Shown: positions 47,914 through 59,900 of the stretch, in pieces
How positions within the stretch are numbered: position 1 is the stretch's first letter
Layout of the letters: the number at the start of each line of letters is the position of its first letter
Assembly (NCBI GenBank): GCA_021613335.1
Contig: JAJTWR010000116.1
Location: 43,903 to 107,902 of the forward strand
Length of the DNA: 64,000 bases
Source of the DNA: Whitmania pigra
Lineage: Eukaryota > Annelida > Clitellata > Hirudinida > Haemopidae
Direction: 5' to 3'
Notes under the pieces: generated by a model
What the model was told of the DNA's origin: nothing
Databases searched by the model: none
The model's input: only the letters and a program-made list of their open reading frames with translations
Program-made: the position numbers and the translations under genes

Positions 47914-50900
47914 TTAATTTGGAATCAGCTCTTTTTCGTTTTCATCAGCAGTCAACCATTCATTGCACGGAAAGGTCCAATTCTTTCCAGCTGAAGTGAG
48001 GCTCAACTTAACCTTTTCCAGGAACCAATCCGATCCAACTCCTGAAGCATCATGTCCAACTCTTCAATAAATAAATAAATAAATAATTGAATGATGAATA
48101 TCAAAACGGTGATTATAACAAGCCATAGTGCCAAGATCTAAATTAAGGAAGTGACTTAAAGAAATTAAGGACATTAACAATAAGTTTGGAAACTAATAAC
48201 ATTTTGAATTAATTTAACAAACAGTGTCAATTGCTAGGTCTGAGATGTAATAGGATACATTGTAATTCTCATTTACGCAATCTTTTTGACGTTCCCGACA
48301 TCAGGAGCTGTAATGAGGAAGCGATCCATCTGGTTTTTCTCAAACTTATTTCTATTTTGAGATTCTTTTAATTCAAGCATGCCTGTTGCAATCCAAATAA
48401 ATAATAATTAATAGCGATTTTATTGGAATTGTTTAAAATTTATTGGTATTTCTAAAAACAAATTAACCCGTGGTTCCCTGAGATCCGAATATGACAAGAT
48501 AAGCGTTGGCATCTGTGCCGGCGCCAAATTTGTTCCCAGTGTAGACCTCAACACAATATTCAGTCAATTTTCCTGAGTTAGATAACATATATTACGTATT
48601 TTCATTTCTAATAACTATGCACACACATTATTATTTCTAAGAGAGGGACCTTTTCAAATAAAAAGTTATTTTCTCTGATGAAATGATTTTTGAAATAATT
48701 AAACGGAGATTTTATGAATAGTTTGCGTACTTTCATTTCTGGGAGTTCGTTCCTGAAGATCATTCAATGATTTCGATGGACGTTTATCAGTTTTTCCGAA
48801 GTTCAGACTTCTGCTTATCTCATGTTGCTTTAACTTCCTCAATTCCCTTTCGATATCGCAATCGTCAGCCTTGTACGAATAGTCATCCACATCATAATCT
48901 TCATCATCGTAGCTGTCGTAATTGTCAGGCATGTCTTCATCGTAATCATTTTCATCGCCTTCGTAATTTCTGTGCTTCAGACTTGATCTACTACTGGATA
49001 ATCTACGATTTTGAAATGATTTCAAATCAAAGGAATTCCTAGCCAGAGACTGTTCTCCTCTGTTTCCTTTGGAATTCGTTGATTGAGAAAGTTTTGACCT
49101 TTTGTCAGTATTTCGTAAATCCTTCTCTGAATCGACAGGAAGCAAAACACGAGTCAATTTTCCTCCTTCTTTTGGATTAGAAGAGAGCCATTGTTCACAT
49201 GGAAAGAAATATCTGTTTCGGTTAATGTAAAATAATTATAGAGATGACAGAAAGTCTATTGTAACTGATATTTTCACGTTGTTATCTAGAATTATTAAAA
49301 TTTATTGAAAACACAAAGTATATAAATATTGAAGTCGCAGAGCATGTTAAAATAAACAATCGATTAGGTTTTAAACTAACTTTCTGCCATTTCTGGCATC
49401 GTAGACAGTAATCCATTCAACGAACCATGCTGCAGCTAATCCTTTATTGTCATGTCTGATTATTAATTTTTTAAGATCTCCTATGAACTTGCTGGAAGCT
49501 TCAAAAGTGTCCTCCTACTCTTAGTAAATTGTTAAATAAAAATTAGTAATGGTTATATAAAAAAATCTCGAAATCTAAATTGAAATATAACTAATCAATC
49601 CCAAGTTGATATAATTTTAGTCCAGTTAACAACAATACAATAATTAATTAATATAACCTAAAGATAATTAATTATGGAAAATTAATTAACGATCATCCGA
49701 ATAAAATATTGTTCTGAGACAAAAAGTACACTTGCCTTTCCCTTTTCGAATTTATTAACTGGCTTTCCTGTTTTCTTTTGGCTTTTAATATCATCATTGT
49801 TATCATCATCTATGAACAAGGAATCGTCCAATTGAAATTCCTTGCTCTCATCAGCTGATCCTATGAGCTTCAGGAACACATTGGCATCGGTTCCAGCTCC
49901 TGACACGTCTCCTGTCTTAACTCTGATGATGAACTTGGAATCTGTAAGGAGAATGTGATAGCATATTGAAAGCCTAGTAACATAGCAATTCTAGTAAACT
50001 TATAATAAATGTTTAGGTAATGTGGATGTATCTTTGAATTGTTAGTTTAGAAACGTTATTGGAGTTACGTTTAGCTTCACTGCACTTCTTGTATTTAAAA
50101 GTAATGCTTTTTGACCTCCGATTGTTGTAATATCAGTTTGAAAGATGATGAAATTGTTTTTATTTAAACCTTCTTTTTCGTAGCTTGTTCGTGGACGAGT
50201 ACCAGCAAAAAAATCCTTTTTCTGATCATTTCTGTTGGAACCATCTCCCCTTTCAGTCGGGTAAAGTTCTCTTACCAGTTGGCCATCTCCCTTTCCTTTG
50301 TCGAACCATTTTTGACAAATGAATAAATAATCTTTCATAGAATCTTCGAAATCATTGTTTGCATATTTTGAATTTCTCCGAGCATCATTTTTGCTCGACT
50401 TCGAATTTTGATTAATTTGTGTCTCCTGAGATTTCCTAATGAGAATCTGCAATTTATCAAAATTTATTCAAGTATCAATAATTTTAGTTTAGGTCAAAAA
50501 GTCCTCTGACCTTATCCAAAAACCATCCTGGCATAATACCGCTATTGTCATGTCCCACGCGTATCTTCTTAATGTTACCAATGTCTACTTCATCAATCTG
50601 TTTTAAGTCGTCATTTGAGATTCGGATAATGTTTAATCGGATAATTACGATTTTTTAAGAATACTATTTTCCATTCAAGGTTATAATAAATGAATAGAAA
50701 TTAAAAACTATTCTAGGTCACCTTAAATACATCATGATGAGCTCGTTCAAAATTATTCTTCTTATCATCGAGATATATTTCATTTGTCGATCCTTGATCT
50801 CCGAACATTTGAATGAAGACGTTGGCATCAGTACCGGCATTCTTTTCATCTCCAGTCCATACGTTCACCTCGTAAGTCGCTGTAACAGGAAGCTAATTTT

Positions 50901-53900
50901 TGAATCACGGTTTAGGAAAGACAGATGCCGAATAATAAATTATTCTTACAAAGTAAATCAGAGTCATTTAATTCGATTAAAACAAAATTGAACTAAAACT
51001 CTGCATACTCTGCAAATCTTTTACTGCTTTATCATTTCGTTGTTCTGCCTTAGCTTCCAAAGCAATTCCATTTTCGTTGGTTTTGCTTCCTTCAATCCAG
51101 CGATCCACTGGAAACTGATGCAAAACACGATTTCCTTTCTTATTCTCGTACTCCACATTTACTCCAGAAAGATGCCAACTGCTGCCAAAACCACTCCCGT
51201 CGTGCCATATTTTCAGTTTTCTCAGCTGTTTAAAACAACTTAATGTTAAATTAATATTATTATAAACTAAACACAAGTTGTTAACATGTTATTTTTTGTC
51301 TTAGAAATGTTACCTTTCCAATATAAGGAGCCTGAAGAAGAAAAACATCTTCATGGTTTCTCTCAAATTTATTCACATTCGTCTCTGATTTGGACAGCTT
51401 CAAGTCTCCAGTGTCTCCTGCATCACCGAACAACTTGACCCAAACATTAGCATCCGTTCCTGCGTTCATCACGTCGCTAGTCTTTGTAGTGACTTTGTAA
51501 GTGGCTTTCATAAAAAGTTAATGAAATATTTATTTATCTATTGGCAATATGTTGGTGATTGATCAGAACAATCGACTGTTAAATACTGTTGTTGCGTTTA
51601 ATGTAACTGCAGACATAAATATTTATTTTATTACGGCCAAATTTTATTCATTTAATTTAAGTTTGGCCAAAGATCCACGAAAATCGCAACATTTAAAAAT
51701 TAAAAATAAAACCTTGAGGTGTTTTGGATTCCGACTTTCGACTCGGAAACACCTCAACAACGTTTGTGTCCTCAGAACTTTTGCTTCCTTCAATCCACCG
51801 TTCAACGTCGAATCGACAAGGATTGTGATTTTCACTTTTTCCCTCAAAAGCCACAACCACGTGAAATAAATGCCAACGGCTGCCCAGACCACTTCCATCA
51901 TGCCAGACTTTGAGTTTTTTTATCTGATGGAATAAGTTCTTAATTCACAATATATTTATAATAAAACGGTGTTTCCTTAAATAAAATTAAATATTTAATT
52001 TAAAAAATACTTAAAACTACTTAATAATCGACCCTTGTCTCTTGCATACGTTTTATTTTTATGGCCAGGCTTTTAACTTTATTAGTATTACAACATTTAA
52101 TGACATATTTCGACTTTTCACAAATTTAACTCCTAGATTACTAATGTAGCGTATAAAACTTATTGTGGAGAACAATAAAAATTAAATTTACCTTCCCAAT
52201 ATAAGGAGTTTTAAGAAGAAAAACATCTTCATGGTTTCTCTCAAATTTATTCACACTCGTCTCCGATTTGGACAGCTTCAAGTCTCCAGTGTCTCCTGCA
52301 TCACCGAACAACTTGACCCAAACATTAGCATCCGTTCCTGCGTTCATCACGTCACTGGTCTTTGTGGTGACTTTGTATGTTGTTTTGGAAGTCTCTTAAA
52401 AAGTTAATAAAAATTTTATTTTACAAAATGACGTAATTCAAATGTCAAATAATTATTTTTTAAAATTGGTAACAAAGAAGTAAAATCTTTGAACATGGCT
52501 TATTCAAGGCATTGCAGATGTAGAATCTACATTAGTAATTCATGCTAATTAAAATACAATTACCAGCTCCTTTATTTTCTGAATCTGGATACAACGTTTG
52601 CTCCAGAACACTATCTTTATCGTTTGCCAGCCACTTGTTACAAGTGAAAGTCTGTTCCATTTTAGTTTTCATTGATTTTATTTTGACCTTTCAAACAGAA
52701 TAAGCAATTAAACTCATCTTTTAGATAAAAATAGCGCATAGGTTTTATGTAAAAATTAGGTTTTATGTAATTTTAATTTTTGTACCTCTTCTAAGAACCA
52801 GCCTGCTCCCAACCCCTTATTGTCATGACCCACATCGATTTTCTCCAGTGGAAACAAATCTAAAATATTTTTGCTTTCGGGTCAGATCAAATGTACTCAA
52901 TAAACCTGCCACAAAAGTATCTAAAAAAACATTATATTTTGACACAACAAGCATACAAAATATTGGTTAGATATCATCACTATTTTAGAAGATATTGCCA
53001 TTTTTACTTTTCGAATTTTGAATTTTTCGAAAATCAGTCACACATAACGTGTCGTAACTAATGTTATATTTAGAAACAATTTCAAGAAAATTTCACTTGG
53101 CGTGTTACTATAAAAAAAAAGAAGATTTAGAGTTCTTTTGAAAATTATTTGCAAAATCAAATTGCGATATAGTAAACTTAAAAAAAAATAAACAGCAAAA
53201 TGTTTAAAATTTCTGGTCAACCTGGAGTAGTTTCAATGTGGAAAACTTCTGTTGAATTCCTCTCAAATTTTCCATTTTCCAACCAAATCTTTTCAGAGCT
53301 TTTTGCATCTTTGGAGCTCCTGAATGTTTGTTCTTTGCTGGTTTTTTTCGGACCGTACAATATTACGTAGACGTTTGCGGAAGTTCCCGCGAACCGACAA
53401 TCACCTGTTTTCACCTTGATTTGATATGATTCTTTTTCTTTACCTAATATGGTTTGTTATGTTAACATTAATATCTCTTGGTATTTGATTAATGATAACT
53501 ATAAACCGGGATGGTGAAGGTAATTAAATGTTATTCGACTGAAACAAAATTGATGCTGTTAAAATGTTTCAATCAACAATGCACTACAAAATGGAGAAAT
53601 GTTCTTTACCGATTATGATATTACTTAAATATATTTTATATCACCTTTCTCGCCCCCACGATTCCGCTCGTTAGAAGAATTTATGGCATCGGGATCATAA
53701 AATAATTCTCTGCTGATTTTTCCGTCGGATCTTTTGAGCGAAAACCAACGGTTACAATGAAACGTGTAGATTCTGTCCGTCAAACTGTCGTCAACCACTA
53801 CCTAGAAAAAGGAGGTTAAGATTCATTACATGTCTTCTACATAAATTCAGAAGTTAATAATTATTTAATTAAATATTTGGTCATATAACGATGATGATAA

Positions 53901-56900
53901 TAATAGTGTAACTTTTAACTGTTAACTTTTACTTGTCATTTAGTGTTTCAATAAAAAATTCTAAAAAGAAAAAAATGCTGAATTGTAAAATGTTTGGCTT
54001 TTGCAAAATCAAGTCATTTTTCTAATATGCAAACGTTAGCTAATAATAAACTAGTTCTGAGTAAACCATCTGCATGAAGTCTAATACTTTTATCTATTTA
54101 TTGAATATAATAATATTACTCGATAATAAATATTTTTCATTGACCAACTTTGAGTAAAAACCAGTCAGGATGTGAACCGGAGTTGTCATGACGGACTTTG
54201 ACTTTCATGAGAGCACCAAGGTGAAGACTCTCAAGGTTGAACTCGTTCACGCTAAAAATCAGTTAAAATCAGGGATGGGCGATTAACTATGTAACTTTTG
54301 ACGGAAGATGATTACACCAGAAGCTGACCTTCCAGTTTTGAAAGCTTCAAGCATTTTGGCAGAAAGTCTGCGCTCCGTCGATTCTCCGAAATTTCCGACC
54401 AAAGTCAAGTAAACATTGGCATCAGTTCCGGCATTTTCTTGACTTCCAGTGTAAAGTGTTACTTTGTAAGTTGCCACTGTGAGTTGGATAAGTTAATGTA
54501 ATAATAAAATAATACGCTACGGCAAAATAATATCTTTAGCAGTAGTATAAAAATTTAAAGTAGCCTAACAATATTGTCAAAATTAACTAACATTTGTGTT
54601 GAGTTTTCAGATGATAAAGTGATTATTTGTTTTAAAACAAATTCACTAACGCTGTTTAACATCCATTGGATTGAGACTGGCTACTAAAATCTTCTTTGTT
54701 ATCCACTCTTTGCAGTGAAAGTAATATCTCCAGCTGAGGTTATTCAGGTCTGTTATAACCATCTATCAAATGGTCAGTCAACAAATTGTTCATAATTACA
54801 ATCGTAAATTTTCACATTTTTGAAAAGTTGAAAACAGGGTGGAACTGGTTTCAGTGGTAATTGATATATGTAAGTAAACTCACCCTCTCAAGGTACCATT
54901 TTCTTTCGCCTTCGTATTCGACGCTAAAAATGAAATTGAATTAATTGTCATAATGTTCTTTGCTATTATACCTGCAATGATTTAAAGCCATGTTCTCCTT
55001 TTTTTATAACCTAATTGGTCTAAATAAAAGTCTATTTATTTCCTTTTGATCATACCAACAAATAAATGTGTTGCATGCACACAGAGAATATCTGGCCTCT
55101 ACGTTAGGTCAATTTGGTTTTGAAAAAGCAATGAGTGGTCCTGATTGTAAAATGTTATTATTTTAAACCCCGGGCGGGTCCCGGGCTCGCATTTACATTT
55201 TAGTGTTTTAAGCTTAAATGACAATTCCGAAGCGCAGACTAACCAGATTTTTCTTATGGCACCCACGCTGTTAGTTGCTATCCGAAACACATCACTTTGG
55301 TTTCTTTGAAAAGGAATGCTGTTGTTGCTTTGATCGAGAAATAACTTTTCAGATTCTCTCGTATTACCATAGATGGTCAAAAATACTCTTCCATCTCCTG
55401 AAATTTTCTCTAAATTTCCAGTTACGACGACCACTTCGTATTCTGGATATTAAAATTATATTGAAAATTACTTTTCAAGACGTTGACAATGTCAAGGAGT
55501 CTGTGACGTGAACTATGCCATTATCACATTCATGTCAACCGAATTAAAATGATTTTCATTATTAGTTATGTTATCTACATAATATCACTTCATGTTGTTA
55601 CTATGCTTATAAATATTGTTTATAATTATAACATAAATTTTAAAAAATGAATTTTTAATATTACCTGTCTCTGGAGTCTGTCTACAGTAAAGTTGTCTCT
55701 TTCTGAGACAGTCGCCAATGTATAAGGACAGCCAATCTTCGCATACGAAATTCCAGGATGTATTCTTACATCCTTATTCAGAAAATATTTAAATCATTTA
55801 AACAATTTAGTATCAATTTAATTAGTAATTAAATGTTCATTTGGCAGCTCTGTCTGCCTAATATCAGTGATGTGGAAATAAATGTTTTTAATATTTTCGT
55901 AGTAAACACTTTGTATTTATTTACAATAATGACTCTACACAATAAATTTGATTACGTGTGAATTGAGAAGACATTATAATGCACTTCTATTTGTTGTGAC
56001 ATATGTAAATTATGCGCGAAACCTTTAGTGACAAATCTTCCCCTGTCTTTTGCGTTATAAAACATTCGCGGATCCAAAGAATCTCCGGTTAGAACTTTGT
56101 TAATGAGACTTTTGTCAATGACTGGGCATTTGAGTATCTTGATGCTCTTCAAGTACCAGCTATCTTCTTCTGAAACACCATCGTGCTGCAACAAGTCATT
56201 AAAAGATGTTGTATTAGTCATCTAGGACCTAGATGCGCCGTGATAATAAATGGTACTGAATCTGGTCAAAGTGGACCATTACCTAGAATAACGCTTGTCT
56301 ACAGTTTACTATTAAACTGATGTTATTCATAAAATTTATTATTCAACTATTTAAACAAATATTTGGCTGGTGAAGTTTATGAAAATAAATTCAATAAGGC
56401 ACCTGTTTTCGAAACAAGTACATCTCTTATGCTATTATCTTAACTTATCATATAATTTTAGAAGATTCTAGACACACTGGTGCCTTGTATCTACATAGAT
56501 GTACAATATATTTAATCCATCATCCCCAAATGTCCACAAATACGAACCTCAACAACCACTGAAAAAAGGTCTCCAACATCTCTGGTTTCGCGGTAAAACA
56601 CATTTGTTGTGGATGGTTTAAAGGAAAATGGAGAGGAACCTACTTTGGCTTGTTTTTTTGTTAGCTGGAACTTTGATAGTTCACCCTTGCTTCCTTTTAT
56701 TGCAATGTAAACCTGCATTTGCGTTTGTGAATTTTTATTTTTTTAAGAAAAGTGAATTTATTGTACTTGCAATATATTTTATGAAGAACCAAAAATACTA
56801 CATTAGTTATGATCTACTTCGATATATATCTACATAGATTTAAACATGAATCTTTCAACTGGCAAATCATGCCATAATTCATTGTAGTGAGACAATAAAT

Positions 56901-59900
56901 TAGGGGCCATTCATAAATGACATTACGCACATTAGAGAGAATATTTGAAAAGCAAGGCTTTAAATTTGGTAAATATCAATTTGGGTCTATAAAGAATTAT
57001 CTTTGTTTACGTTCATGTATACACATCGTTGCATGTTTCTAATATTTTTGGGTTTAACGTTTTTTAGCGAAATTATTCATATTTTCCGATATTCGATAAC
57101 AGTTCGTTAGTTAAATTTCTTTTAGTTGAATAAACATGACCGTACATTTTGTCAAGTCGGAGCGATAAACGGCTGCGGAATTTTTCGGATTGCGGTTGTG
57201 TGAATGTTGTTTTGAGGAAAATTAAGAAAGTTTGAAGACGTTGGGTGTGTTAGACAAGCAAGAGTTGACTAAAAATAACAAGGAAATTCAGGAATTGAAG
57301 ACCATTCTGAGGAGGAACGAAGACATTATTGCGGCCTTAGAGTTGCAGAAGAGGAAGATTCATGGGTTAAAATCCAAGATTGATGACATGACAAAGGACT
57401 CCAACAAAAAATGGAATGAACACCAGCAGGCTACTAGTGTGCTAACAAATATAGATGGTTTTACAAAGGATTCCCTCATTAAATTGAATGAACACCAACA
57501 GGCCACAAAGGTGTTTAAAGGAAAGGTAGATCTGCTGACCTGAGTCATATGAGCACGGTGAAAAAAGCCATTGTTTAAAAATAGCTAGCACGCTTAACTT
57601 CTCAGAGCTTGATCTCCAAACTGAACTCATCAAATTTAAAACAAAAGTATATAATTAATCTAGAAACATTTGGCAATATTTTCATGTATTTAAAAGTTAT
57701 AAATTGTGAATAATTTAAGAGATACGAGTCATTATCTAGACACAACTTCCACTAGCACGGTGAATCAACTTCTCATGGCTTGATCTCTAAATATACCCAG
57801 CCTATTTTAAAACACAAAACGTATAATTAATCTAGAAACATTTGGCAATATTTCATGTATTTAAAAGTTCTTAATTGTAAATAATTTAAGAGATACGAGT
57901 CATTATCTAGACCCAACTTCCGCTAGCACGGTGAAAAAAGCCATTGTTTAAAAATAGCTAGCACGTTTAACTTCTCAGAGCTTGATCTCCAAACTGAACT
58001 CATCAAATTTAAAACAAAAGTATATAATTAATCTAGAAACATTTGGCAATATTTCATGTATTTAAAAGTTCTTAATTGTAAATAATTTAAGAGATACGAG
58101 TCATTATCTAGACACAACTTCCACTAGCACGGTGAATCAACTTCTCATGGCTTGATCTCTAAATATACTCTTCTTTATTTTAAAGTTCTATGATGACGCT
58201 AAAAAAATTGGGAGCACTAAAGTAACAACACAACAAGATGAAATGCCAAGCAGTGCGAAGGTATCAGTTTTCACTTAATTTAATAACTGGCTTCATTTTC
58301 CATAATACATCATAATTACAGGCAGAATCCAAACAAACAGAGGACATTGTGATTATCGATGACGAAAACGACGATACAAAAGTATATCATTAATTTCAAT
58401 TGAACGCTTATTTTTCATTTATAACTGAAACAATCTTTATGCAGCCTTCACCTACACATCGTCTTACTGGAACTAATTGGTTTTCCTCAACGGACATTAA
58501 TACAGCCCAGTCATTACTAAAAATTAAATATCCGACAATTGGGGGGTAAACATTTTAATTTGAGTAAAGCGTTTAATATTACATTCAATAACATAACAAC
58601 AATTCCACACTTTTCAGCCTTTATGACACCGATTTCCTAAGTGGGGTGTCCGTAGAACCTCTACCTGCAGAATTCAATTCGGGACCACCCACCTCCAAAT
58701 TCGTCCAAATTATTAATGTGGGAGCGCACTGGGTCACCATATCGAATTTGAATTCCGGACCGGACGAAGTGATGCTGTATGACAGCTTGAATTACGGCAT
58801 CAATGAAGAAGCACAAAGGACGATAACCTATATGGCTAAAAATTTTATTCGAGGTCCGGTGCTCACAATCGTCCGGAAAGGAGTCCAGCAGCAACAAGGT
58901 TACGACGACTGCGGACCTATGGCCATTGCTTTTGCGCATTCCCTGTGCTCTGGCAATGACCCTAGTGGTTGCCAATACGAGCAGGGAAGCCTGAGGGATG
59001 CCATAATCCGGTCCTTCAGGAATGAAGAGGTCAACATACCAATTACCGGAGTAAAGGTAACCTAACATTTTTTGGCAGTACTAGAAAATAATGTAATTTA
59101 CTAAATTAATTTTCAAAAGGTTCGCAAAGACTATGGTATGGTGAAGGTTAAAGTGTGGTGCGACTGCAAGCTAAACTGGATCAAGACACCTAGGAGGGAG
59201 AATGAAGACATGGCCTCTTGCGACGGGTGCGTCCGATGGTACCATCGCTACTGCCAGAGGATACCGGACAAAGTTCTTCAATATGGCAGCGATTGGATCT
59301 GCAGCCATTGCAGGGAAGTTTCAAAGAAAAAAAAAAAAAAATTTTATAAATTTTATAGTTATTTTTGTTTAAAATACTACATAAATATTAATTAATCACA
59401 CTACTCCTCTTTGTTTTATATTTGTTTTTGTTTATTTTTGCGAAACCGTGCTGGCCCATTTTGTTTACATTTTAAAGGCGTGCTCATATGACGCTGGTGA
59501 TCTGCTGGTTACTGATGTTGGAGTGGTTCAAAAATCTGTCATTGCTACAAAGAACACATTTGAGATTTTGATTGTGCAATCAGGCGATGCCATCCACGAC
59601 ACACAACTTCAGGAAAGCCGATTATCTCATGATCAATGAATATTTACTTGATAAGGGGATAAGCTGGAATTTGCTTTTTCAGTTTTGTCCCACAGTGGAT
59701 GAATGTTGGCAGGAGTTTAGATATCAGGTTGAAGTGGCTTTTGAACTGTATGTCTCAAAATTTTCACCTACAGTATTCAAATATGGATGGAAAAAATACC
59801 CTCTACACATCAACCAGCTTCTGCAGGCAAAATCAAGGCTTTAGAGAATTTGGAAACGAAGTAGCAACGATGAGCACAAAACAAGATACAACAACATTGC

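Noticed and set aside
51549..51913. Plus-strand frames of 64-106 codons
   Set aside because: Antisense of PLAT exon 51923-51713; the minus-strand frame carries WHDGSGLGSRW.
58661..59068. 135-codon minus-strand frame
   Set aside because: Antisense of the Ulp1-like exon, which shows the catalytic residues on the plus strand.
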